Shown here: positions 42,551-51,250 of the stretch, piece by piece
Position numbering within the stretch: position 1 is the stretch's first letter
Layout: each line of letters starts with the position of its first letter
Source: Desulfobacterales bacterium
Lineage (GTDB): Bacteria; Desulfobacterota; Desulfobacteria; Desulfobacterales; UBA11574
Assembly (NCBI GenBank): GCA_022340885.1
Contig: JAJDND010000015.1
Location: 1-53,390, forward strand
Length of the DNA stretch: 53,390 nucleotides
Direction: 5' to 3'
Translations under genes and position numbers: made by a program
Notes under the pieces: generated by a model
What the model was told of the DNA's origin: nothing
What the model saw: the letters and a program-made list of their open reading frames with translations, nothing else
Databases searched by the model: none

Positions 42551-43636
42551 TTACTCGACATCCCATCGCAGAACGCGGCATATCCACTTTCCGGTTGTAT
42601 CATTTTTTTCACGGTGAATTATCGCCGTGATCTTCATTTTCATTTCCATTAGCGTTGCGGTAGATTCAATATGGTAGATATCGCTGGCTATGGTAATCAG
42701 ATTTGGATCGATGGTAATATCGGCCATTCCCGGTACGCTTTTATACCACTTGGGGCTTGTAAGGACATGGACATATCCGGAATCGGAAGTCTCGCTGCGA
42801 TAATCGAACAAGACTTGTGCAAAATCTTCGCTTCCCGCGGGCAAAATTGCCGCAAGCGTAGGCAGATCCGCTGTATTGATGTTTATTTTCCCGTCATAGG
42901 TGAAGGAATTGTCCCCGGATTTAATTATCCCAAAGACGGTGATGTATCTGGAAAGCCCCCGCTCTCCTCCCGTACCTTGAAAAAGCGCCGGTGTCACACC
43001 TCTCACAAGCTCAAGCTCTTTGATATTGTCGAAAGGGGCGTTTTTACTGGAATACGGTGGATCAAGATCTTGATAATACTCCGATTCGGCGCCGTTTAAG
43101 CCCGTAATGGCATCGTCGTCTCCGGAGTCTATCCAGTCTTTAACAGAGTCGATGATCGTCATCGGTTCCATATCTTCAAACACATCATTTTGACCGTCGT
43201 TTTGAAGTTTTAAAAAATTTAAAAATCGCTCCCACATGACCTTTTGAGATTCATTGAACTGCCGTCCTCCGGGGTATTGAACCAGACTGTTGATCTGAAT
43301 TTTACCGAGTTCATCGCTGATGGATACACTGACGCTTCCATTTTCAAAGGGAATCTCACTGAGAATCTCTTTACGTTTATCGGCATTGGCCCAGTTTTCC
43401 TGAAGTGAATCTGAATCCGAATCCTCTTTGTCTTTGATCAGCATCGCTTCGGCGGCATCTACACCGGACGAAGCCATATGCATCAGTGTTATCCGGTCTC
43501 GGGCGGCGGCTGCAGAGAATACCGCCGAGCGTACCTTTTTATTCATTTCAAGGGACGCCACCACCATCACGGTTGCAACGGATAGTGTCACAAGAAGGGC
43601 AATTCCGCGATTATTTTTCAGCACTTTTATCGGCAT
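42551..43636 (-). CDS. gspK: Type II secretion minor pseudopilin GspK
   Basis: A 361-residue minor pseudopilin that caps the pseudopilus. Short basic leader with G11 then IALLVTLSVATVMVVASLEM; the usual Glu5 is absent, as expected for GspK. The large globular domain includes SSGVDAAEAMLIKD, DWIDSGDDD and KININTADLPTLAAIL (a helix-hairpin-helix-like element typical of GspK). GspI-J-K form the tip complex; the three genes are adjacent in the order I-J-K. Terminator-like hairpin follows. Confidence 0.9.
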   Translation of the reverse strand: MPIKVLKNNRGIALLVTLSVATVMVVASLEMNKKVRSAVFSAAAARDRITLMHMASSGVDAAEAMLIKDKEDSDSDSLQENWANADKRKEILSEIPFENGSVSVSISDELGKIQINSLVQYPGGRQFNESQKVMWERFLNFLKLQNDGQNDVFEDMEPMTIIDSVKDWIDSGDDDAITGLNGAESEYYQDLDPPYSSKNAPFDNIKELELVRGVTPALFQGTGGERGLSRYITVFGIIKSGDNSFTYDGKININTADLPTLAAILPAGSEDFAQVLFDYRSETSDSGYVHVLTSPKWYKSVPGMADITIDPNLITIASDIYHIESTATLMEMKMKITAIIHREKNDTTGKWICRVLRWDVE

Positions 43637-43646
43637 CGATCTACAC

Positions 43647-44387
43647 TTATTTTTTCTTCTCTCGATAAACCGGTAAATCCACCAGGGTATCGAAAGTCAA
43701 TGAACCCGAACTTTCGGCCAATTCGAGCTTTATGTCGATGGTCCTGGGCGTTGCGTATCCGAAGTCTTCACTATCGGAATCCCAGCGATCAAAGTCGGTG
43801 CCGTCGTCATCATAGTACTTAAATGTCAATGACTTAACGTCTCTGCACAGAACGGGATCGCCGGGTTTTTCTTTAAATTCTCCATAAGGATACAATTTGT
43901 CTGCCCGCTTGAGCACATAATTGCCGTCTTCAGCAGCCTGAACGTAGTATACGATTTCTGCGATGCCGCCCTTTTCTTTCTCTCCAAAGGATATGTGAGA
44001 AAGGGAGGTGAATCTCAACCTGGGGAAATCTGTTCCCCGAACATTGGTCGTTTCCCCGACAATCCGGTACAGCTCGGGGGATTCACCCAGTGCCGGCGGA
44101 GAATACTCCGGAGGCAAGGTCAAATGAATGGATTTCAAATCCATAACCATTCGGTTCAGACAATTTGTCGCCATTTCATAAGATGCGGTTTTCTGATCAA
44201 TGATTTGGTTTCCCGAAGATACGGTGCTGTATGAAGTAAAGATCGTTGTAATAACGACGGCGAAGATAAAAATCGCAATCATGATTTCAAGCAGCGTAAA
44301 GCCGGCATTCGCACGTCGTTCCGCAACTGGCCGGCAGCGAAGCGGGCTGGCAGGGGAAAAGACATTGCCGCACAACTTTTTAAGCAT
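43647..44387 (-). CDS. gspJ: Type II secretion minor pseudopilin GspJ
   Basis: A 246-residue pseudopilin with a long basic leader (29 residues) before G|FTLLEIMIAIFIFAVV, followed by a soluble domain (ETNVRGTDFPRLRFTSLSHISFGEK, VYYVQ..DGNYVLKRAD). It partners GspI and GspK in the tip. Placed directly downstream of gspI; 10 bp separate it from gspK. The leader includes a second possible start (ATG not seen) so 44387 is kept. Confidence 0.9.
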   Translation of the reverse strand: MLKKLCGNVFSPASPLRCRPVAERRANAGFTLLEIMIAIFIFAVVITTIFTSYSTVSSGNQIIDQKTASYEMATNCLNRMVMDLKSIHLTLPPEYSPPALGESPELYRIVGETTNVRGTDFPRLRFTSLSHISFGEKEKGGIAEIVYYVQAAEDGNYVLKRADKLYPYGEFKEKPGDPVLCRDVKSLTFKYYDDDGTDFDRWDSDSEDFGYATPRTIDIKLELAESSGSLTFDTLVDLPVYREKKK

Positions 44388-44425
44388 TATGGTTTACCTG
44401 TAAACGACATTAAGTTATATTTTTA

Positions 44426-44872
44426 TCAATCCTGAAAGAGCTTGTAATCCCTAAGGTCATAGGTGTATTCATCTTTGTTAAAGGAAACGGTGATATCGAT
44501 TCTTTTGAGATTTTCCGCCACATTCCCGAGCTCTTTTGATTCCACATCGTTAATGACAATATTGAAGCTGTAATTCGGGAATTGATCCCCGAAATCACCG
44601 GATTCGTCCGATATATCCTTTCTGCTTTTGGATTCAAGTTCAGCCATCTTTTTTTGGGCCAGCATGGGGGCAGTTGCATAAAACCTTACCTCACTGGTCA
44701 TGGCAACGGACTGGGCATGCAATTTGTACACGCTGACCAGAACAATAGCGATAATGGATATGGCGGCCATGATCTCAATCAGCGTGAAACCTTGCTGAGA
44801 CGTTGTGGTCCGGTCCGGGGCCTGCTCGGCCGCGGCAGATGATTTTCTGTCCCGGGTCGGCATCATTTTCAT
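44426..44872 (-). CDS. gspI: Type II secretion minor pseudopilin GspI
   Basis: A 148-residue pseudopilin. Leader of 28 residues, then G|FTLIEIMAAISIIAIVLVSVYKLH, with conserved Glu5, and a short C-terminal domain (MAELESKSRKD...YSFNIVINDVE). Processed by a prepilin peptidase (GspO) that is not encoded in the window. Gene order H-I-J is conserved. Confidence 0.9.
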   Translation of the reverse strand: MKMMPTRDRKSSAAAEQAPDRTTTSQQGFTLIEIMAAISIIAIVLVSVYKLHAQSVAMTSEVRFYATAPMLAQKKMAELESKSRKDISDESGDFGDQFPNYSFNIVINDVESKELGNVAENLKRIDITVSFNKDEYTYDLRDYKLFQD

Positions 44873-44963
44873 GGGGTTTTCGGCCTTGATTTTTTGCCTT
44901 TCATCGATTTTTTTAATCCGTATCGCTCATAAAAAAAAACAGGAAAAATCCCAAGGGGGTTGT

Positions 44964-45473
44964 TCAACCGTCAAACCCGACATACTTTTGGTATAGACGA
45001 ACCTGGCGAAAAAACGGTTCGATCACAAAAGAATACCTTTCCTTGTCGCTGTTTTCTATATGGATAATGGCTTTGTTGGAGTACCCTCTTTCATCAAAAT
45101 GAATTTGGGCATCCCCCGTTGAAATTGTCTTTTGATCCGGATATTCGACATCCAACAGCCTGACGTCCTCGGGGAGTTGATACCCGCGGCTCCCATCGGG
45201 CTGGAGCCCCTCATCTGAATCCGTTTCACCGGAGATCCAGAGTTTGTTGGCATCAAAATCCACATGAAGAACATAGCTTTTTTGTTCTTTTTGGGCTTTT
45301 TCTTTTAAGCCCGGAATATTTATCAGAATCCAGCGTGAAACCGCCTTGGTGCTATTGGACAGAAAACTGCTCTGAAACTTGGGGATTGCCAAAAAAAGCA
45401 TGATACTGATTAAGGAGATGACAACCACAAGTTCGATAAACGTAAAACCTCTGTATTGTTTTAAGCCAAGCAT
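44964..45473 (-). CDS. gspH: Type II secretion minor pseudopilin GspH
   Basis: A 169-residue pseudopilin with short leader, G9|FTFIELVVVISLISIMLFLAI (Glu5 present) and a small beta-rich domain containing KAVSRWILINIPGLKEKAQKEQKSYVLHVDFDANKLWIS, a pattern typical of GspH/FimT-like proteins. It follows gspG by 79 bp. The long leader-like residue pattern is normal for this subunit. Confidence 0.88.
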   Translation of the reverse strand: MLGLKQYRGFTFIELVVVISLISIMLFLAIPKFQSSFLSNSTKAVSRWILINIPGLKEKAQKEQKSYVLHVDFDANKLWISGETDSDEGLQPDGSRGYQLPEDVRLLDVEYPDQKTISTGDAQIHFDERGYSNKAIIHIENSDKERYSFVIEPFFRQVRLYQKYVGFDG

Positions 45474-45552
45474 AATGGTTAAGCCGACGGGTGTTTAAAT
45501 CGACGAATTCTTAAACATCGGCTTCATAAAATAAAAAGCCAAATGATTATGG

Positions 45553-46008
45553 TTAGTCCATCTCCCAACTTTCAATATCTTTATTTTTATCTTCACCGCC
45601 CTGGACACCATCTGCACCATATGAGATGAGATCATATTCTCCGTGAGCGCCCGGGGAAAGGTAGACAAAATCGTTTCCCCACGGATCTTTTGGAACCTTG
45701 CCCTTTTCAAGATATCCGCCGGTGCGCCATTTTTTCGGCAAAGTCCCTGTATCGGGTTTTTCCACAAGCGCTTGCAGCCCTTGTTCGGTATCCGGGTATA
45801 CCCCGTTATCAAGATGGTACAATTTCAGAGCCGTCTCAATACTCTCCATCTGCATTTTGGCTTTAAGCTGTTTTGCTTCTTCGGGGCGTCCCATAATCCG
45901 AGGTATGATAAGACCGGCAAGTATTCCGAGGATTACGATCACCACCATGAGTTCAATCAGCGTAAATCCCCGACAATCCGTTTTTGCAATATGAAATCTG
46001 CTTTTCAT
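45553..46008 (-). CDS. gspG: Type II secretion major pseudopilin GspG
   Basis: A 151-residue major pseudopilin. G14|[25 protein letters not shown] with Glu5, then the alpha helix and a C-terminal domain with [42 protein letters not shown] and DLISYGADG: the GspG fold with its calcium-binding loop residues. It is the building block of the pseudopilus. It follows gspF by 54 bp. Confidence 0.95.
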   Translation of the reverse strand: MKSRFHIAKTDCRGFTLIELMVVIVILGILAGLIIPRIMGRPEEAKQLKAKMQMESIETALKLYHLDNGVYPDTEQGLQALVEKPDTGTLPKKWRTGGYLEKGKVPKDPWGNDFVYLSPGAHGEYDLISYGADGVQGGEDKNKDIESWEMD

Positions 46009-46062
46009 AATAATATTCCCGCCTTTTCAAGTAATCAAACGCAAAACTCTTTTTTGCATCGT

Positions 46063-47289
46063 TTATCTGACAAGTTCGCTCATTTCAAATATCGGCAGAC
46101 ATATCGAAAGCACGATGAATCCGACAATTACCGCCATGACCAGTATCATGACAGGTTCCAAAAGCGATGTCATGGCCATGATACTGTTTTCCACTTCATC
46201 CTCATATACATCTGCGATTTTATTCAACATGCCCTCGAGCTTGCCGCTCTGCTCCCCGACCTGTATCATCTGGATGGAAAGATCGGGAAATATTTTACTC
46301 TCTCCCAACGCAACGCCCAATCCCTGTCCTTTTCCAACCTCTTTCGAAGCCGCTTCTACGGCATTGGCTATGAGGGTATTATCGGCAATATTCTTTACAA
46401 TCTCAAGCGCCGGCAACATGGACACCCCATTTTCAAGCAGGGATCCCAGGGTTCGTGCAAAGCGAGCCACTGCGATTTTCTTAGCCAAAAGACCGAAACG
46501 CGGCAATGACAGTTTTGTTTTATCGAAAAAATATCTCCCCTTCACGGTTTTTCGGGCGCTGTTTAAAATGAACAGGATAGCTGCCGCAATAAGACCGATC
46601 ACCCACCAGTAGGACTTGAGAATATTGCTGATATCAATCAAAATAAGTGTCGGCGCAGGGAGTGTCTGGTTCATATCCGAAAAAATGGACGTGATGTTGG
46701 GAACAATAAATGTCAAAAGGAGAAACAGGACTAAAATACCGATAAAAGACATTAAAATCGGATATGCCATGGCAGATCGAATCCGATTTTTTAATGCCTG
46801 CTGTTTTTCGGTAATGTCGGCGAGTCGATCCAATACAATGTCAAGAGCCCCTGATGTTTCTCCGGCGTTGACCATATTGACATAAAGCGGTGAAAATGTC
46901 CCCGGGAATAAAGACAACGATCTGGCGAAACTGTTTCCTTCGACGATTGAATCTTTGATCTTTGCGAGCATTTTTTTAAACGCCGGAGACCGGATTTGCG
47001 ATATCAGGGCGTCCATGGCCGAAACAAGGGGAAGTCCGGCACCCACCAAAGTGGCCAGTTGTTTGGTCATCATTGAAACTTCATAGGGGCTGACACGGGA
47101 CAAAGATCGCATTGTTGAAAAAGACTTGGGCTTTTTTAGTGCAGCGGTATCATGAACTTCCTTGACGGTAACCGGATAATTTTTGGATGCACGCAATTTC
47201 TGGCGGGCCGTCCGGGCACTTTCTGCATCAATGATTCCCGAGACGGTCTTGCCATTGATATCCAGGGCTGTATATTCATACACCGGCAT
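46063..47289 (-). CDS. gspF: Type II secretion inner-membrane platform protein GspF
   Basis: A 408-residue polytopic protein with two GspF domains (about 65-190 and 270-390) and three membrane helices. YTALDINGKTVSGIIDAESARTARQKLR at the N-terminus, LATLVGAGLPLVSAMDAL and the SLLENGVSMLPALEI repeat, and LKNRIRSAMAYPILMSFIGI are typical. It binds GspE. First gene of the gspF-G-H-I-J-K unit, starting with ATG 47289 and AAAGG upstream. Confidence 0.94.
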   Translation of the reverse strand: MPVYEYTALDINGKTVSGIIDAESARTARQKLRASKNYPVTVKEVHDTAALKKPKSFSTMRSLSRVSPYEVSMMTKQLATLVGAGLPLVSAMDALISQIRSPAFKKMLAKIKDSIVEGNSFARSLSLFPGTFSPLYVNMVNAGETSGALDIVLDRLADITEKQQALKNRIRSAMAYPILMSFIGILVLFLLLTFIVPNITSIFSDMNQTLPAPTLILIDISNILKSYWWVIGLIAAAILFILNSARKTVKGRYFFDKTKLSLPRFGLLAKKIAVARFARTLGSLLENGVSMLPALEIVKNIADNTLIANAVEAASKEVGKGQGLGVALGESKIFPDLSIQMIQVGEQSGKLEGMLNKIADVYEDEVENSIMAMTSLLEPVMILVMAVIVGFIVLSICLPIFEMSELVR

Positions 47290-47524
47290 TGTTAAAAACC
47301 TTTGAAACGTATATAAAGTATATTATAAATACGGCTAAACTTGACTGTCCCACAAAAAGTCAATATTTGCATTTCAAAATCGAAAATGATAATATCGCTA
47401 TTCTTTTAGGTTTTCAAGTCTATATTGGGGATTCGACTGTCAGCCGATTTTTGGCATTGATCGGCCTGTTGATCGGTCATTGACGGGCAGCATAAAATCA
47501 TTAACGAGCAGGACGAGATAAATC

Positions 47525-48076
47525 ATGCATGAAATTCGATTTCACGGCCGTGGCGGACAAGGTACTGTGGTCGCTTCGATATTGCTGGCAAAAGCGTTTT
47601 TCAAAACCGGCTATTACGTACAGACCTTTCCTCTTTTTGGTGTGGAAAGAAGGGGTGCACCTGTTGAAGCATATCTCAGGCTGGACGAAGAAAAAATTTT
47701 AGTCCGGAGCAATATTTACACCCCGGATCATATTATCGTTCAAGACATAAAGCTGCTCGACAGCATCGATGTTACAAAAGGTCTCAAGCCGGCAGGTTCG
47801 ATTTTGATGAATTCAAAGGCGGTTCCGGATTCCATGGAATCTCTTTCGAGGTTCCGGCTTGCTTTTGTTGATGCGGACCGTATTGCGGCCGAGAACGGTC
47901 TTGGAACACGCACCCATCCGATTATCAATACCGCGATGATCGGCGCTTTTGCAAAAGTTTTGGGAATGCCGCCGCTGGAGAACATTACGACGGCAATCAA
48001 AAAGGAGATTCACGTCAAGGCGGACCAAAATATTTTGGCGGCTCAACAGGCCTTTGATAGGGTGACGCTTTTCTAA
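47525..48076 (+). CDS. 2-oxoacid:ferredoxin oxidoreductase, gamma subunit
   Basis: A 183-residue subunit of the pyruvate/2-oxoacid:ferredoxin oxidoreductase complex, which oxidatively decarboxylates 2-oxoacids to acyl-CoA and CO2 while reducing ferredoxin. RFHGRGGQGTVVASILLAKAF, FPLFGVERRGAPVEAYLR and AENGLGTRTHPIINTAMIGAFAKV match PorC/KorC-type proteins. It begins an operon with the flavoprotein, alpha and beta genes, but the repeat element C separates it from the next gene. Its TAA stop is completed by the first base of that element. Whether the substrate is pyruvate or a branched-chain 2-oxoacid cannot be told. Confidence 0.92.
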   Translation: MHEIRFHGRGGQGTVVASILLAKAFFKTGYYVQTFPLFGVERRGAPVEAYLRLDEEKILVRSNIYTPDHIIVQDIKLLDSIDVTKGLKPAGSILMNSKAVPDSMESLSRFRLAFVDADRIAAENGLGTRTHPIINTAMIGAFAKVLGMPPLENITTAIKKEIHVKADQNILAAQQAFDRVTLF

Positions 48077-48230
48077 GAGACCTTTGCAAAATGCTCATTT
48101 TTGTTCAAGTTTAAGGAAGGCGATCCCGCCTTGTCGGGATTAACCGCAAGAATACATTGAGTATTTTGAGGATTAAAATTTGAGCTTGACGCAGAAATTG
48201 GGCAAAAAGGGGCGTTTTGCAAAAGTCTCA
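48076..48230. repeat. Palindromic mobile-like element, copy C
   Basis: 155 bp, about 90% identical by eye to copy B. Termini AGAGACCTTTGCAAAA and (reverse complement) TGAGACTTTTGCAAAA. CTA occurs immediately on both sides (48073-48075 and 48231-48233). The first base completes the TAA stop of the POR gamma gene. It lies inside the POR operon between gamma and the flavoprotein gene. Confidence 0.82.
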
Positions 48231-48267
48231 CTAAACCGTTGAACATCATTGAACAAGGATGATGAAA

Positions 48268-50007
48268 ATGGCTCAAGAACCCGAGAACGGTAAAAAAATA
48301 CCATTATTCATATCACGCTCGCATATTTTGACGGATGTCAACAAAACAGGCTCATGGCGCTTCGTACGCCCGATATACCGGGAAAAAACAGCGCCGTGCA
48401 GTACGGCGTGCCCCGCCGGCCAGGACATTCCCCGCATTGAAATGTTTTTCAATCAAAATCAATTTGAAGACGCTCTAAATACCATTCTTTTTGAGAACCC
48501 GTTTCCTTCGGTGTGCGGCCGCGTATGTTTTCATCCCTGCGAAAGGGTCTGTAATCGCGCGGGCCTCGATGAACCGGTCGCCGTTCACGACCTGGAACGG
48601 TTTATCGGTGATGCCGCCGCCAGAGGTGAATTGAAACCTGGACTGAAAAAGCTGCCGGCCAAGGGGAAAACCGTGTGCATTATCGGCGCCGGCCCGGCCG
48701 GAATGGCCGCCGGATATTTTTTATCACGCATGGGGTATTCATGTGACATTTATGAGGCACGATCCGAACCCGGCGGCATCTTGCGTTGGGGGATTCCCCG
48801 GTACCGGTTGCCGGAGACTGTTCTCACGTTTGAAATCGATCGGATTAAACAATACGGCCTAAAAATATCCTGCAATACACCGGTGACACATGATTTTGTA
48901 GAAGACGCCAAAAACCGTTACCAAGCCGTTTTTATCGCATGCGGTCACGGCCGATCCTTGAAAATGAATATTCCCGGCGAGCATATGGCCGATGACGGCC
49001 TTGACTATCTCAACCGTCTTCGCAAAGGAGACACCGCACCTTCGACCACAACGGCTGCGGTTATCGGCGGCGGAAACACCGCCATTGACGTTGCCCGATC
49101 CCTTGTCCGCCAGGGAACGAAAACGACTTTGATTTATCGGAGACAAAAACAGGACATGCCGGCATTTAAGGAAGAAGTGGAAATGGCCGTCGAAGAAGGC
49201 GTCACCATCATGGAACTGTTCTCTCCGGTTAAAATCGAAAAACACGACGAAGAATTTGTTATATCCCTGCAGAAGATGAAAACCGCCGGCATGGAGACGG
49301 ACCGCGGCAGGAGCCGCGTCATTCCGGACGGCGGACCCGGCCATCAATTTCGAACGCTGAAAATTTTTACGGCCATTGGCGCAGAACCCGCTGATCCATG
49401 GCTGTCTCCTTTACAAAAAACCGATGCAACCTTGGATCTCAGTCACTGCACATTGGCGGATTCGGACCCGCCGCTTCTATACGGCGGCGACCTGACCAAC
49501 GCCATACAAAGCGTCCCGGATGCCGTCGCTTCAGGGAAACAGGCGGCGATGGCCATCGATATTTTCTTTAAACAGGGCAGGCATGCCATTACAGACCGAT
49601 TGAATTCCTGCCGGGTCGGAAATGGACCCGCACTCTCCATGGCCCGGTATATGGGCGAAAAGCAAAGGAACAGACACGAAGACGTCGTATCCTTTGAGCA
49701 CATCAATCTCGATTACTTTCCCCGCGAGTCTCGGGCAGAAACAAAGACGCTGAGCCTCGATGACCGGGTTCGGTCTTTCGATGAAATCAAGACAACGCTC
49801 ACCATCGACCGGGCGCTCAAAGAATCCCGGCGCTGTTTCAATTGCGGAATCTGTAACGCCTGCGACAACTGCCGGATTTTCTGCCCTGAAATCGCCGTGA
49901 CGCTGCATGCCGGCGAAAGGCAGATCGATCTGGATTACTGTAAGGGATGCGGCATATGCGTCGTTGAGTGCCCGCGAAGCGCCATGGAACTTCAGGAGGA
50001 AGGATGA
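48268..50007 (+). CDS. GltD-like FAD/NAD(P) oxidoreductase fused to a ferredoxin domain (POR-associated)
   Basis: About 579 residues. N-terminal Cys-rich segment (PCSTACPAGQDIP, then CGRVCFHPCERVCNR) that binds a [4Fe-4S] pair as in glutamate synthase small subunit; FAD-binding VCIIGAGPAGMAAGYFLSRMGY; second dinucleotide site AAVIGGGNTAIDVARSLVRQG; C-terminal ferredoxin domain with RCFNCGICNACDNCRIFCP and CKGCGICVVECP. It can thus pass electrons between NAD(P)H and the POR delta-like clusters. A related design is the NADP-linked 2-oxoglutarate oxidoreductase KorABC type. The start could be ATG 48259, 48262 or 48268; AAGGA 8 nt before 48268 favours it. Overlaps the alpha gene by 4 bp. Confidence 0.9.
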   Translation: MAQEPENGKKIPLFISRSHILTDVNKTGSWRFVRPIYREKTAPCSTACPAGQDIPRIEMFFNQNQFEDALNTILFENPFPSVCGRVCFHPCERVCNRAGLDEPVAVHDLERFIGDAAARGELKPGLKKLPAKGKTVCIIGAGPAGMAAGYFLSRMGYSCDIYEARSEPGGILRWGIPRYRLPETVLTFEIDRIKQYGLKISCNTPVTHDFVEDAKNRYQAVFIACGHGRSLKMNIPGEHMADDGLDYLNRLRKGDTAPSTTTAAVIGGGNTAIDVARSLVRQGTKTTLIYRRQKQDMPAFKEEVEMAVEEGVTIMELFSPVKIEKHDEEFVISLQKMKTAGMETDRGRSRVIPDGGPGHQFRTLKIFTAIGAEPADPWLSPLQKTDATLDLSHCTLADSDPPLLYGGDLTNAIQSVPDAVASGKQAAMAIDIFFKQGRHAITDRLNSCRVGNGPALSMARYMGEKQRNRHEDVVSFEHINLDYFPRESRAETKTLSLDDRVRSFDEIKTTLTIDRALKESRRCFNCGICNACDNCRIFCPEIAVTLHAGERQIDLDYCKGCGICVVECPRSAMELQEEG

Positions 50008-51161
50008 AAGAAGTTTTAGAAGGAAGTCACGCGGTGTCCCAAGCCGTGAGACTGGCAAAAGTTCAGGTGATGTCGGCCTATCCCATCACCCCCCAGACCC
50101 ACATCGTCGAGGCCTTATCGGAGTATTGCGCCGACGGCACCATGGATGCCCGGTTCATATGCGTGGAAAGCGAGCACTCGGCCATGGCGGCCGTTATCGG
50201 AGCTTCCAGCGCCGGCATTCGGACCTTCACGGCCACATCTTCGCAGGGACTGGCCTTGATGCACGAACTCCTCCACTGGGCGTCTGCGGGCCGCCTTCCC
50301 ATCGTCATGGCCGAAGTCAACCGGGCCCTGGCGCCGGGATGGAATATTTGGATGGACCAGACGGACAGCCTGGCCCAACGGGATACCGGCTGGATACAGC
50401 TTTACTGTGAGGATGGACAGGAGGTGTTGGACACCGTGCTTCAGGCGTACCGTCTGGCGGAAACCGTCAATCTGCCGGTGATGGTGGTTCTCGATGCTTT
50501 TTTCCTGTCACATACTTTTGAGCCCGTGGATATTCCCGGGCAGGACTTGGTGGACCGTTTTCTGCCGCCGTTTTCACCGAAGATCGCTTTGGATACATCG
50601 GATCCTTTTGCCATCGGCCAAATGGCGCCGCCGAATGTATATATGGAAATGCGACGGGATGTCCAAAAAGCCATGGAACAGGTATTGGATATTTTTTCCG
50701 GCGTCGAACAGGAATTTTTAAATATATTCGGACGGACATATGGTCCGGTTGAAAGATTTTATTGCGATGACGCCCGGATCATTATGGTGGTCACCGGAAC
50801 GGCGGCAGGCACCTGCCGTCAGGTTATATCCGACCTCCGTTCCAAAGGGGAAAAGGTCGGTATGCTCAAGCTCAAAATGTTTCGGCCGTTTCCCGTAAAT
50901 CTCATTCGGGAAGACCTCGGCAGGGTCCAAAAAATCGCAGTGGTCGACCGGAACTTTTCATTCGGCGCCAGCGGTATTTTTGCCCAGGAAATCAGAGCGG
51001 CTTTGTGCAACCATCCCGGACATCCTCCGGTGTTCGGATATATTGCAGGGCTCGGCGGTCGGGATGTGACCGTTGATACGTTATCTGAAATTTACTGGAA
51101 AACAAAAGAGAGCGACGCCCCGGAAGATGAAAGCGTATGGGTGGGACTTGTAAATTGTTGA
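50004..51161 (+). CDS. 2-oxoacid:ferredoxin oxidoreductase, alpha subunit
   Basis: A 385-residue subunit. GSHAVSQAVRLAKVQVMSAYPITPQTHIVE is the conserved N-terminal domain of PorA, followed by ESEHSAMAAVIGASSAGIRTFTATSSQGLALMHE and a C-terminal domain II with VVTGTAAGTCRQVISDLRSKGEKVGMLKLKMFRPFP. GGAGGAAGG precedes the ATG (50004), which overlaps the flavoprotein stop (ATGA), a coupled pair. It forms the catalytic core with the beta subunit. Confidence 0.92.
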   Translation: MKEVLEGSHAVSQAVRLAKVQVMSAYPITPQTHIVEALSEYCADGTMDARFICVESEHSAMAAVIGASSAGIRTFTATSSQGLALMHELLHWASAGRLPIVMAEVNRALAPGWNIWMDQTDSLAQRDTGWIQLYCEDGQEVLDTVLQAYRLAETVNLPVMVVLDAFFLSHTFEPVDIPGQDLVDRFLPPFSPKIALDTSDPFAIGQMAPPNVYMEMRRDVQKAMEQVLDIFSGVEQEFLNIFGRTYGPVERFYCDDARIIMVVTGTAAGTCRQVISDLRSKGEKVGMLKLKMFRPFPVNLIREDLGRVQKIAVVDRNFSFGASGIFAQEIRAALCNHPGHPPVFGYIAGLGGRDVTVDTLSEIYWKTKESDAPEDESVWVGLVNC

Positions 51162-51250
51162 TTGAAGATTGAAGGAGGAGCCTCAGCTATGGGGTTTGTT
51201 CGCCTCTGGCGCGATCACACAGCTTGGTAAAGGTGGAGAGGGTGAGAAGA

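Noticed and set aside
45643-46509. 288-residue plus-strand frame opposite gspG/gspF
   Set aside because: Runs across two recognised T2SS genes in antisense; no motif.
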